Under the pieces are notes generated by a model. The model did no database searches and had not been told where the DNA came from. It saw only the letters and a program-made list of their open reading frames with translations. A DNA stretch of 17,613 bases from DASUFP01 sp036274495 (lineage in GTDB: Bacteria; Bacteroidota; Bacteroidia; AKYH767-A; OLB10), in the NCBI GenBank assembly GCA_036274495.1, contig DASUFP010000074.1, positions 1 through 17,613 on the forward strand. Direction: 5' to 3'. A program made the translations under genes and the position numbers. Positions 4,673-13,010 of the stretch are shown one piece after another; within the stretch, counting starts at the first letter, position 1; each line of letters opens with the position of its first letter.

Positions 4673-6271
4673 TTAATTCCACTCCAGCTCCAGTTCCCAG
4701 TTGGCCCGTACAGTAATTGCTTCCGGATAATAGGTAACCTGCTCAGGCTGTACTCCCGTTCTGTAATTGCCTGCATCCCATCTGCCATTTTTGTTGCTGT
4801 CGGCAATCAGGCGCAAGCGATAAATACCCGGTTCTATTCGCTCAAGTTCTACTTTTCCGTTATGCGGTACCGTCCACTGTTTTACTACTTCGTCCTTTTC
4901 CGTTACCAGCTGCATAATCCTGACTCCCTCTTCCTGCGAAAGCTGCATGCGTATGCTCCCCCTCGTGCGCTCCCCCGGAACCGAAAAGGTTTGCCGAATG
5001 GTGTCGTTCGCTCGCCCAAACATATCAGTTGCGGCTCCCGGCGCCAGTGTTATCGAATAACGCCCCTCCGTCCAGGTGCCCGCAAACTGTGTTGTCCTTC
5101 CCGATGAATCGGTAGTTACCGTTACTCCCGTTAAAGGTATGGTGTCGCGGAAAAAAGTAACTTTCGACGTATCAAATCCCGTTAAGGGAACTTCCCAGGT
5201 AATGGATGGAATTACACCCGCATCTAATGTGCCTCCGGCTGGCGGGGCCGGAATCCAGCGCATATAAGTGGTTGTAGACAATTGCTGGTTGCTCCCCCTG
5301 CGCAAGCGCTCCGATACAGTATCGAATGCAATGCCCCTTTCGCTGAAAGCTACTTCAACGCTGTCGGCACGAGGCATAAATAAAAGTACCAGGCTGTCGG
5401 CCGCGCTGTTTTGAAATGCAACCACCTTGTCGGGAACAGGTTGTAAAAATTTCCAGCTTAACGCCGATGACCCTCGTGCAAATCCCGTAACCAGCCGTCC
5501 GGGTTCGGTAAGTTCCGATGTAAGCACCCGCTCGGCCAATGGTTCCTGACGTGACAGCCGCAGCTGTAAACCCGAAGTTCCCGGCTCAACCGGGTCGGTT
5601 ACAAATGCCAGCTCTTCGTCAGGTATATCGGCACGCAGGTTATTGTTTTTATCGTTGAGTCCGAAAATTCTGTATAACCCCGGGCGCATATTGGAAATGA
5701 GAAAGGTCCCGTTGTCGCCGCACCTGGCAAAATAATCGGGAGCGGTTTTTCCCAGCAACGAGTCGGCAAGGTCTGCCGGGAAAGCAGCAGCCAGCGCTCC
5801 CGGAACAGGCTTCATTGTTAAACCCTGCACTACCACACCGCCAATGGTAAGCGTGTCGAGTACTTCGCCCGTTGCAAAAACATAACGGTATCCGCGTATG
5901 GGATTCGATTCGTTTATGTCGGCAATGGCGTCTCCAAAGTCGAGGGTATATGTAGTGGCGGCCCTTAAACTGTCAGGCAGTGTAATAATTATGCTTCTCT
6001 TTCGCGCCATCACCTTCGGCAAGGGCTCCATGGGGGGCGATACCACCAGTGAATGGGAGGCGTCTTTTACCTGCACATACTCGTCGAACGTTATAACAAT
6101 TTCTTTTGCCGAAAAATTAACCGAGCCGTTGGGAGGCGACTCCGTCGTAAGCCCCGGAGCCCGCTCATCAACAGGACCGCCGCCGGGAATAATACGGTTG
6201 GCACAACTGCACACCAGCAACAGCCCCGCCACGGCAGAAAACAGTTTGCAAATGTGCCTCTGTCCTTTCAT
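4673..6271 (-). CDS. Ig-like (Big_5/SbsA-type) domain lipoprotein
   Basis: This 532-aa protein is exported and lipid-anchored: a hydrophobic segment AVAGLLLVCS leads to the probable lipidated Cys23. Residues about 38-135 form a bacterial Ig-like domain of the Big_5 type (PPNGSVNF then ITFDEYVQVKDASHSLVVSP, ending YVFATG), as found in many Bacteroidetes surface lipoproteins. The rest is beta-rich, with two similar segments (GLYRIFGLNDKNNNLRADIPDEE near 197-220 and IYRLRLIADSNKNGRWDAGN near 485-505), each carrying an Asp/Asn-rich loop like those of collagen-binding or prealbumin-like folds. The ligand is unknown. The start codon overlaps the stop of the upstream msrC-type gene (TAATG), which suggests translational coupling. 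Confidence 0.82.
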   Translation of the reverse strand: MKGQRHICKLFSAVAGLLLVCSCANRIIPGGGPVDERAPGLTTESPPNGSVNFSAKEIVITFDEYVQVKDASHSLVVSPPMEPLPKVMARKRSIIITLPDSLRAATTYTLDFGDAIADINESNPIRGYRYVFATGEVLDTLTIGGVVVQGLTMKPVPGALAAAFPADLADSLLGKTAPDYFARCGDNGTFLISNMRPGLYRIFGLNDKNNNLRADIPDEELAFVTDPVEPGTSGLQLRLSRQEPLAERVLTSELTEPGRLVTGFARGSSALSWKFLQPVPDKVVAFQNSAADSLVLLFMPRADSVEVAFSERGIAFDTVSERLRRGSNQQLSTTTYMRWIPAPPAGGTLDAGVIPSITWEVPLTGFDTSKVTFFRDTIPLTGVTVTTDSSGRTTQFAGTWTEGRYSITLAPGAATDMFGRANDTIRQTFSVPGERTRGSIRMQLSQEEGVRIMQLVTEKDEVVKQWTVPHNGKVELERIEPGIYRLRLIADSNKNGRWDAGNYRTGVQPEQVTYYPEAITVRANWELELEWN

Positions 6272-6753
6272 TAACGCGGTTCAATGAGTCGCATAATTTT
6301 TTCGAGCCATTCGGCATCGGTGCCATCAAAAGCCGCCAGCTCGGCGCCGTCAATGTCAAGCACCCAAACCACCTCCCCGTTACCGAAAACAGGAACAACT
6401 ATTTCGGAACGACTTAGCGAACTGCACGAGATGTGATCGTCGAACGTCGACACATCTTCTACTATAATGGTTTTTTGCTGTTCCCACGCTTTACCGCAAA
6501 CGCCCCGCCCTTTACGGATGCGCGTGCAGGCAACGGGTCCCTGAAAAGGCCCCAATACAAGTTCGTTGCCTCTCACAAAATAAATTCCGGTCCATAAAAA
6601 TCCCATGGTCAGATGTATGGCGGCAATGCAGTTGGACAGGTTGGCAATTAAATCGTTTTCGCCCATAATCAAACCCTCTATCTGAGGGAATAGCTGGCTG
6701 TACCGCTCTTCTTTTGAAGCAGTTGTGTCGGGTATGGTTAAGTATTCGGTCAT
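6271..6753 (-). CDS. msrC: Free methionine-(R)-sulfoxide reductase (GAF domain, fRMsr)
   Basis: This 160-aa single GAF-domain protein repairs free L-methionine-(R)-sulfoxide in the cytoplasm using cysteine chemistry. The family signature is intact: GPFQGPVACTRI with Cys76, GRGVCGKAW with Cys86, and HISCSSLSRSEIVVPVF with Cys110. The 10- and 24-residue spacings agree with those of the three active-site cysteines of E. coli YebR/MsrC. The stop codon overlaps the next gene's start as TAATG, and comF ends 67 bp upstream on the same strand, so the three genes probably form one transcription unit. Confidence 0.92.
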   Translation of the reverse strand: MTEYLTIPDTTASKEERYSQLFPQIEGLIMGENDLIANLSNCIAAIHLTMGFLWTGIYFVRGNELVLGPFQGPVACTRIRKGRGVCGKAWEQQKTIIVEDVSTFDDHISCSSLSRSEIVVPVFGNGEVVWVLDIDGAELAAFDGTDAEWLEKIMRLIEPR

Positions 6754-6820
6754 AATTTTTCAACTGCAAACATAATCCTTAAAAACGAAGACCGCTACTG
6801 CCACTGCCGATTACCGCCCG

Positions 6821-7513
6821 TTACCGCGATGCAAATGCAATGGAAACAACACTCACCGAGGCGGCCCCTGACCTGTTCATTACTTCGGCACAGGCAGCTA
6901 ATGTGGAGCCTGTTGTTATTACATCGTCGGCAAGTAAAAAATGCCTCCCGGCAATACGGTCGGCATGCACCGCTTCAAAAGCCTCAGCTACATTTTCCCA
7001 TCGGGCATACCTCCCCTTGTTGGTTTGCGACGATGCTGCTGTTTTCCTTTTCAGCAATCCGGGTTCAACCGCAATACCCAGCAACTCAGCTACCCCTTCG
7101 GCAAAGGGTAAGCTCTGGTTGTACCACCTTATGCGCAGCTTACTCTTGTGCAGCGGAACCGGCACGGCACATTGCAGGTTGCCAAAGCGGCCCGACTGCT
7201 TTAATGCCGCGCCCATTATGCGCCCCGCTTCCCTGCCGGCCTCCACCTCTCCTTTATACTTTAACCGGTGTATGAGCTGCTGTACCTTCTCGCCCTTGTT
7301 AAAATAATACAACGACGCGGCAGCAGCAATTTCCACCTTGCCGGTAAATTGGTTTTCGGCCGCATTGCCCGCCACCTTTTCAAATCCGGTACGGGGCAAA
7401 AAGGCCCTGCATAATGTGCAAATGGTACGCTCGCCCGTAAACAAAGCGTTGCCGCAGGCAGGACATACTTCCGGAAAAAATAAGTTGACTAAATCGTGAA
7501 AAACAGAAACCAT
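6821..7513 (-). CDS. comF: ComF family protein (phosphoribosyltransferase-like, DNA uptake)
   Basis: A 230-aa cytoplasmic protein with an N-terminal zinc-ribbon (Cys17-x-x-Cys20 and Cys32-x-x-Cys35) and a C-terminal PRTase fold carrying the PRPP-binding loop LADDVITTGST (about 194-204). ComF proteins are linked to the late step of natural transformation in several bacteria, and homologues are widespread. The family motif RxRGYNQS appears as RIRWYNQS, with Trp for Gly. The frame could begin at a TTG at 7555, but I chose the ATG at 7513: the protein then starts MVSVFHDLVNLFFPEVCPAC like other ComF proteins, and the promoter box at 7553-7560 would overlap the longer form. Confidence 0.88.
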   Translation of the reverse strand: MVSVFHDLVNLFFPEVCPACGNALFTGERTICTLCRAFLPRTGFEKVAGNAAENQFTGKVEIAAAASLYYFNKGEKVQQLIHRLKYKGEVEAGREAGRIMGAALKQSGRFGNLQCAVPVPLHKSKLRIRWYNQSLPFAEGVAELLGIAVEPGLLKRKTAASSQTNKGRYARWENVAEAFEAVHADRIAGRHFLLADDVITTGSTLAACAEVMNRSGAASVSVVSIAFASR

Positions 7514-7552
7514 GGAAACGAAAAGTGCAGCGGGTTCGAAAAACAGCAAAAC

Positions 7553-7560
7553 CAAAGATA
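7553..7560 (-). promoter_or_regulatory. -7 box of the comF-msrC-lipoprotein unit
   Basis: TATCTTTG on the minus strand matches TAnnTTTG exactly. Transcription would start near 7546, leaving a leader of about 33 nt before the ATG at 7513. No good TTTG lies 19-21 nt upstream, so the promoter is only partly supported. Confidence 0.4.
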
Positions 7561-7593
7561 ACCTTTCAAATTCACTAAATACTTAAAAATGAA

Positions 7594-7635
7594 TTTTTCC
7601 GCTTAATTTTAAGTAGTAAATTCGTTGCCACGAAT
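7594..7635 (+). promoter_or_regulatory. Putative promoter and overlapping dyad upstream of the coiled-coil gene
   Basis: TTTT (7594-7597), a 19-nt spacer and TAAATTCG (7617-7624) approximate the Bacteroidetes promoter, with one mismatch in each box. A perfect dyad, ATTCGT-TGCC-ACGAAT (7620-7635), overlaps the -7 box and the expected start site, a position suited to a repressor. The gene starts at 7669. Confidence 0.35.
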
Positions 7636-7668
7636 AAGGAAACCTATTCAACCTAACACGCTTGTATC

Positions 7669-8604
7669 ATGGAAGAAAATCAAATGGAACCCGTTGATTA
7701 TGAGCCAAAAGAGAAGGATTCCCGCAAGGCTATCGTCATTGTGGTTATTTCGGTCCTGCTGGCAGTAAACGGACTCCTGTTGTGGCAGTTCTTCGACAAG
7801 AAGAGCCATCTGGAAGATCTGAGTGCAAACCTGGAATCTACTATATCGGAAAAGGAATCCCTCTCTGCCGAACTGCAGCGTATGAAGGCCGAGTATGACA
7901 AAGTGAATCAGGAAAATGCCGCGCTGCAAAGCCAGCTGTCGGAGAAAGACCAGGAAATAAAGTCTAAAATGGCTGAAATTCAGCGACTCATAAATTCCGG
8001 CGACGCTGCCCAGCTGCGCAGAGCTAAAGCCGAACTTGCCCAGCTGCATCAGATGAACGATGTGTATCTCGCCCAACTCGACTCCATGCGCACTGCCAAC
8101 GATCAGCTGAACCAGCAAAACCTCACGCTGAACTCTACCCTCGAGTCGGAAAGAGGCCGACTGCAGAACCTGACGCAGGAAAATACTATGCTTGCCAATA
8201 AAGTGGCTATCGGATCGGTCCTGAAAACTATCAATATGAAAGCTTCAGGGGTGCGTTTTAAATCGAGTGGAAAAGAGACAGAAACGTCACGCGCCGGATC
8301 GGTAGAAAAACTGCGAACCTGTTTTACCATTCTCGAAAATCTTATTGCCGACCGTGGTTCAAAAGATGCCTACCTGCGTGTACTGAGTCCGGATGGCGCT
8401 GTTATGTCGACCTCTTCGGAGACGTTTATGTACAACAACCAGGCAACTCTGTATACGGCTAAAGAATCGTTCGACTACGATAATAAAGATACCGACCTCT
8501 GCCTTTATTGGACCAAAGGTTCGCAATACACCAAAGGCAAGTACACTATTGAAGTGTATGTTGAAGGCAACATGATTGGGTCTGCCTCGCTTACGCTGAA
8601 ATAA
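7669..8604 (+). CDS. Membrane-anchored coiled-coil protein of unknown function
   Basis: A 311-aa protein with three visible parts: an acidic cytoplasmic N-terminus (1-20), one transmembrane segment (about 21-41, AIVIVVISVLLAVNGLLLWQ), and a long coiled coil (about 44-185, rich in E, Q, K and L heptads). A compact C-terminal domain (about 190-311) ends in a beta-like stretch KYTIEVYVEGNMIGSASLTL. It resembles conserved Bacteroidetes proteins of this layout that I cannot tie to a function. The C-terminal domain is probably periplasmic, given the orientation of the signal-anchor. It is divergent from comF and converges on the 1156-aa gene with only 6 bp between the stop codons. Confidence 0.8.
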   Translation: MEENQMEPVDYEPKEKDSRKAIVIVVISVLLAVNGLLLWQFFDKKSHLEDLSANLESTISEKESLSAELQRMKAEYDKVNQENAALQSQLSEKDQEIKSKMAEIQRLINSGDAAQLRRAKAELAQLHQMNDVYLAQLDSMRTANDQLNQQNLTLNSTLESERGRLQNLTQENTMLANKVAIGSVLKTINMKASGVRFKSSGKETETSRAGSVEKLRTCFTILENLIADRGSKDAYLRVLSPDGAVMSTSSETFMYNNQATLYTAKESFDYDNKDTDLCLYWTKGSQYTKGKYTIEVYVEGNMIGSASLTLK

Positions 8605-8610
8605 TTTTTC

Positions 8611-11600
8611 TCAGAAAAACGCGCGTGCCGAAACCGTTCCGGTATGTACCGTTTTGGTACCGTCGGGTTTGCGGCCCTCGTAATTCAAATTCACCTGCAC
8701 CGCATTCGACAAGTTACGCTGTAACGATAATCCCCATGTGTAATTAATGCCTGTTTTTAATCCCTCAAGCATCTCATAGGCAATAGAAGTGTTTTCGTCG
8801 GCATTGTATTCAATGCGTATGGTGTTAAACTTTGCCGTTACAACACCTTTTTTTACCGAACTGTATTTTAACTCTATGCCACCGTTGTGCTGAATGGAAT
8901 GTTCTCCGTTGTCGCCGGTGGTGTTCATTTTAATCAGATACTCATATGTGAGCGTAGCCCTGAAATTTATGGTGGGCTGGTAGCTGAACTTGGGCTGCGC
9001 CCGCTGGTATTCGATCCGGAAATCGCGCGACGACAAATATTCCGACTCCGACAACCGCACTCCGTTTTCGCCGGCCGCCGCAATGCTGTATTTTTTGCTG
9101 ATGTTCCATCTCGCATTGGCAAGCAGGCTTTTTAATATTCTTGTTTCAAATCCGTTTGTAAGCAATGTCTTGTTGCGGTTATCCTGCCAGGTAATGTCGG
9201 CCCCGGTAACGGTGCTGCTGCGGTTAAAGTAAAATGTGTTTCTGAATGCCGAATTGGTTGTTATCAATATGCTGTCCGATACACCCGTGCGGAAAGGATT
9301 CAGCGCTTTGATGATATTTTTCTCGGTGGTCTTGTTGTCGATACGGTACGTTACCTGATCCGAAAAACGTCCCACCAGCCGCTGCCACCCTTCGCGTTTT
9401 TTGTAATAGGCTGCAGGCGTTATGGTGAGTACCTGGCTAAACTGATTGGTTCTCGTTTTAATATATTCATTGGTGGGTATAAATACTTTTATATAGTTGG
9501 CCTGATCGGCAAAGGCGGCAATTTCAAATTCATCCAGATCTTTTACTCCGTTGTTATTATAGTCGCCCGCATACGTATATACACCCGTTCCTGCCGCTAC
9601 CTCCACAAAAGCATAATCCTGACGGGGCTCTTGCCCTGTTCCCGCCTCATAAAAAGTGTTGGAGTTGAACATGCCGTCCATCGCCACAAAATTGTATTCG
9701 CCGCGGTTCAGTATGGTCTCCTCGGCAGGTGTTGCCGTTACAGCCGAATCGCTTACCTGCAGGTTCCTGTAACTGCTGCTCAAACTCAGCCTGCTTTTGG
9801 GATTTCCGGTAAACTCAATTTTTCCCGCTGCCTCATCGGCAACAGTGCTCTTTTCAAGATTGTATTTGTAAAAATTAAAGTCGGTACGGCGCGATGCATC
9901 TGCTCTGAATTTAATTTTTGAAGTGTCGTGCGACATCACGTATAACGACGGCCGGTAATAGGCAGTGCTTACCGCAAGCAGCGAATCATTTTGCGGATTG
10001 CGTTGCTTATTGTATTCCTGTTCAAATCCCGCTCCTGCAATAATAATTCCTACCGGCCTCGATAAATCAGCTTTCGATCGTATAAAATCCGACTTGTTCA
10101 GATTGCCATCTGTAATCAGATAACTGCCGTTGGCTACCAGTCTGAACTTTTCAAAACTAACGTTTGCTCCCAACAGGTTCATATAGCCACGGTAATCGCT
10201 TCCCTTTATGAATGTCTTAAACCGGTAACTTATCATCTGCCCCGGCTTTTGCATGGTTAACCCTACCGAAGCCGCGTTTTCATCACCCGTAAGTGCTGTT
10301 GTATTTAAATTCCAGTCGCGGTTAAACTCAACCGACCGAAATGTCTCGATCTGTTTGAAGCGGCTGTCGACGTGTTCAATAGTTACCGATGTAAGCAATC
10401 CCCATCCGGCAGCGGAATCGCCACCCGTTTTAAATAATTTTTCTCCTCCGGCATTTACGGCAATACCCTTGTCGTCGGCTTTGTCGAGCGACGAAAAAAG
10501 ATTCTGGTTGTAATTGGAGAAGGCGAATTCACCAAACACTTTGCTCTTTGCATCAAGCTGGTATTCGCCTCCTACCGACAACATCTGCTGTTTTTTTGGT
10601 GATATCAATTGTATAACGGGTTCATAGGTTCCCTGCGGCACCCCTCCTGCAGGCGGCACCCACCGGAACACCCTGCCATTGGCACTCGCTGCAACAGGAA
10701 TGTAATTGCCGCGTCCCGGCCCCAGATAACTGAAACCAAGACGGTACACGGTAATGGTACTGTCGGTGGTGTACTCATAAAAAGTATATCCCGCCGAATC
10801 GCGGCGCGCATACAACACCTCATTCGAATTAAATTCAACCGTATCCACATTGCTGTAAACGGCTTCCTGTAAACTGTCGCCCACCGATGCCAGCAACGCC
10901 TTTTGCGCATCGTTTAAATCCTGTAACAACGGTTGATTTTTTAAATCCTGCTCCGAGAAAAAACTGCCGCGCAGCTTTAATTTGGTATCCTGATACTCCT
11001 GATTCAGAAAATAGAGCGTACGTGAATAATTTTTATCGGAATACTGAAACTCTACAACAATCCTCGAATCTTTGGTAATTTGCCGCCGCGTCGTAAACGT
11101 AACCTGAGCGGTGTTGTAATCAATGATATAATCACCCTGTTCGCCACGCACCATCTCCTGTCCGTCGACAAAAACTTTTTCGGTTCCCGCCAGCACTACA
11201 ATAAACGATTCGTTTTCGCTGCCTGTTAACCGGTAAGGCCCCTGGTTGGCTTCAATTCCGGCAATCACATTCCGCGCAAAGCGCCCTTTCGAAATGGCTC
11301 CGCTTACACCGGTTCGCATTATTTTGTTGGTTCCTGCCTTGTACTCGCTTGTAAAAGAAGCCCCTTGTCCCTTTTTATAAAGGTTCATAAAATATCCCGG
11401 CGGTTTGTGTAATTCGAAATCACCTACTATCAATTTACTTTTATTTTTCGACAACTGAATAAACACTTTGTCGAAGTCCTGAATTTGTTGTGTGTTGCCT
11501 TCCGGCTGAACAGGGATGTTGTTGTCGGTAATGGCGGCAAGTATTTCTACATCATCACCCAGCTTACCCGACAACTGCAGGTTAAAGGAGGAGTTAACCA

Positions 11601-12081
11601 CCAGATCCTGGTTGTTCCCAAATGTTACGCCGCGCGAAATGTTACCGCTGCTGTTGAGTCCCTGTAGCCTGAATAAATTATCTCCGGCATCCGATCCCGG
11701 GTAGGTGAAAGGGTTGTATTGTCCGCCAAATCCCTTTTCTATCGATGCGCGGTCGCGGCGTTTATACGTCTGCGTAAGCAGCAACGGAAAAACCCTGTAC
11801 ACCGCCCGCAAAGTATCGCCCATCATGCGCCGGGGAAACCATACGGTGGCCGATGCGGCATCAATGCGCATGCCTGCAGTGTCGGCCAGCACTCCCGAAG
11901 TAGTGTACAACGCCAGCGATCCGGGTACCAGACTCATGGTATCTACTACCATTGAATCGGCAGTTACTACAAGCGTAAGCTGACGGGCATTGCTTTGTCC
12001 CCGCGATGGCGTACTGTACGCCCCAATGAACAGGAGTAGTAAAAGAACCGGCCGGAAATAACGTGTACGTGTAAACCTCAT
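8611..12081 (-). CDS. Large secreted, probable outer-membrane beta-barrel protein
   Basis: This 1156-aa protein starts with a signal peptide (about 1-29: Arg-rich start, VLLLLLFIGAYSTPSRGQ). The mature part is rich in alternating aromatic/polar beta strands and ends in SARAFF, the terminal Phe typical of outer-membrane barrels inserted by BamA. An N-terminal extracytoplasmic region (to about 150) precedes a conserved-looking segment NLFRLQGLNSSGNISRGVTF. Near residues 838-850 there is a D-x-N-x-N-G loop (DYNNNGVKDLDEFE), a possible calcium site. I recognise it as a Bacteroidetes-specific envelope protein but not as a named family; it is neither a TonB-dependent receptor (no plug seen) nor clearly SprA. 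The 237-aa gene lies 94 bp upstream on the same strand and may share its transcript. Confidence 0.75.
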   Translation of the reverse strand: MRFTRTRYFRPVLLLLLFIGAYSTPSRGQSNARQLTLVVTADSMVVDTMSLVPGSLALYTTSGVLADTAGMRIDAASATVWFPRRMMGDTLRAVYRVFPLLLTQTYKRRDRASIEKGFGGQYNPFTYPGSDAGDNLFRLQGLNSSGNISRGVTFGNNQDLVVNSSFNLQLSGKLGDDVEILAAITDNNIPVQPEGNTQQIQDFDKVFIQLSKNKSKLIVGDFELHKPPGYFMNLYKKGQGASFTSEYKAGTNKIMRTGVSGAISKGRFARNVIAGIEANQGPYRLTGSENESFIVVLAGTEKVFVDGQEMVRGEQGDYIIDYNTAQVTFTTRRQITKDSRIVVEFQYSDKNYSRTLYFLNQEYQDTKLKLRGSFFSEQDLKNQPLLQDLNDAQKALLASVGDSLQEAVYSNVDTVEFNSNEVLYARRDSAGYTFYEYTTDSTITVYRLGFSYLGPGRGNYIPVAASANGRVFRWVPPAGGVPQGTYEPVIQLISPKKQQMLSVGGEYQLDAKSKVFGEFAFSNYNQNLFSSLDKADDKGIAVNAGGEKLFKTGGDSAAGWGLLTSVTIEHVDSRFKQIETFRSVEFNRDWNLNTTALTGDENAASVGLTMQKPGQMISYRFKTFIKGSDYRGYMNLLGANVSFEKFRLVANGSYLITDGNLNKSDFIRSKADLSRPVGIIIAGAGFEQEYNKQRNPQNDSLLAVSTAYYRPSLYVMSHDTSKIKFRADASRRTDFNFYKYNLEKSTVADEAAGKIEFTGNPKSRLSLSSSYRNLQVSDSAVTATPAEETILNRGEYNFVAMDGMFNSNTFYEAGTGQEPRQDYAFVEVAAGTGVYTYAGDYNNNGVKDLDEFEIAAFADQANYIKVFIPTNEYIKTRTNQFSQVLTITPAAYYKKREGWQRLVGRFSDQVTYRIDNKTTEKNIIKALNPFRTGVSDSILITTNSAFRNTFYFNRSSTVTGADITWQDNRNKTLLTNGFETRILKSLLANARWNISKKYSIAAAGENGVRLSESEYLSSRDFRIEYQRAQPKFSYQPTINFRATLTYEYLIKMNTTGDNGEHSIQHNGGIELKYSSVKKGVVTAKFNTIRIEYNADENTSIAYEMLEGLKTGINYTWGLSLQRNLSNAVQVNLNYEGRKPDGTKTVHTGTVSARAFF

Positions 12082-12175
12082 AACTGAATAACCCGCAGTA
12101 GCCTATTAACTGCACCGGTAGTTTCCCGGCATTGAAGAGGTGAAAATACAGATAAATACAGTGCTGAAACCCCTG

Positions 12176-12889
12176 TTACAGAGTAGCCAGATGCCGTACA
12201 AAGGCCCTTTTGGCCAGCGGCAGCAGGGTTTCCTGCAAAGGCACTTTCAACTCCGACTCAATTACATAGGTAGCCGGATTGGGAAGACTGGTTCTGTAAC
12301 GGATAAGATCGAGCTTTATTTGCTCAAAGGAAAGATTAAGCCCTTCGGGAAAAGAAGCAATATAGCTGGTTGAAATACCCCTGTACCGCTCATCGGGGTT
12401 TTCGAAAATGGTAATCTGATATTCAAACACCATGGTCTCCCGCTCAGGAGCATATTTTAAAAAAAGGTACCCCTCATCGGTGTGCAGCGGTATAATCCCT
12501 ACAGGAAAAATATTCAGCCGCGATTCAATAAAATCATAAATCTGCCTCCCTTCGGCAATGTGTTTTTCAAATTGAGGTATCGAAAAGTCAATGATCGAAC
12601 TAATCTCCTGCATCAAATGGTCATCTTCTGTCAGTTTCTCGAAAAGCACACTGAAATTCGATATATCCACTCCCGAAACGGCACCCGGAAAGCTGTCGTA
12701 CAGGCTGTTCTTGCTGTTTCGTAACGCCACCACATTACGGTAATGCATTACCAGTTCGGCAAGCGAAGGGTATAGCCTCGACTCGGTAAACCGTTCACTT
12801 ACTTCCTTTAAATACGCCAGCAACACATACTTTTTGTACTCAAAATCGATGTGCCGCTCTGTAATCCAATTTTCGCTGAGTGTTGTCAT
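12176..12889 (-). CDS. Conserved-looking protein of unknown function (237 aa)
   Basis: A soluble protein without signal peptide or membrane segment. The first two thirds look alpha-helical (FEYKKYVLLAYLKEVSERFT, then ELVMHYRNVVALRN); the last third looks mixed alpha/beta, with a strand-like LHTDEGYLFLKYAPERE and a helical C-terminus rich in Leu and Arg. No catalytic motif stands out and I do not recognise the family. The text between 12082 and 12175 holds no evident terminator, so it may be cotranscribed with the large envelope gene downstream. The ATG at 12889 is the first in the frame. Confidence 0.7.
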   Translation of the reverse strand: MTTLSENWITERHIDFEYKKYVLLAYLKEVSERFTESRLYPSLAELVMHYRNVVALRNSKNSLYDSFPGAVSGVDISNFSVLFEKLTEDDHLMQEISSIIDFSIPQFEKHIAEGRQIYDFIESRLNIFPVGIIPLHTDEGYLFLKYAPERETMVFEYQITIFENPDERYRGISTSYIASFPEGLNLSFEQIKLDLIRYRTSLPNPATYVIESELKVPLQETLLPLAKRAFVRHLATL

Positions 12890-13010
12890 ACATCAATGGG
12901 AATGGGTCCAATACTTATTAACGACCTAAATTTAATAAAGATTTGACTTTTTTACCCAAAATATTACACCCTGTTGTAATTTCAGCCTGTTAAAAAAACA
13001 CCTTTCTGAC

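Noticed and set aside
4667..5107. Plus-strand frames opposite the Ig-like lipoprotein, and similar frames opposite other large genes
   Set aside because: They lie antisense to well-supported genes, have low-complexity Arg/Pro/Ser-rich translations and no family features.
7514..7555. Longer comF beginning at a TTG
   Set aside because: The extension is unlike ComF N-termini and overlaps an exact TAnnTTTG box; the ATG at 7513 fits better.
8605..8619. TTTTTC-TCA-GAAAAA hairpin between convergent genes
   Set aside because: Almost entirely A/T with a 3-nt loop and overlapping a stop codon; it would be a very weak terminator.
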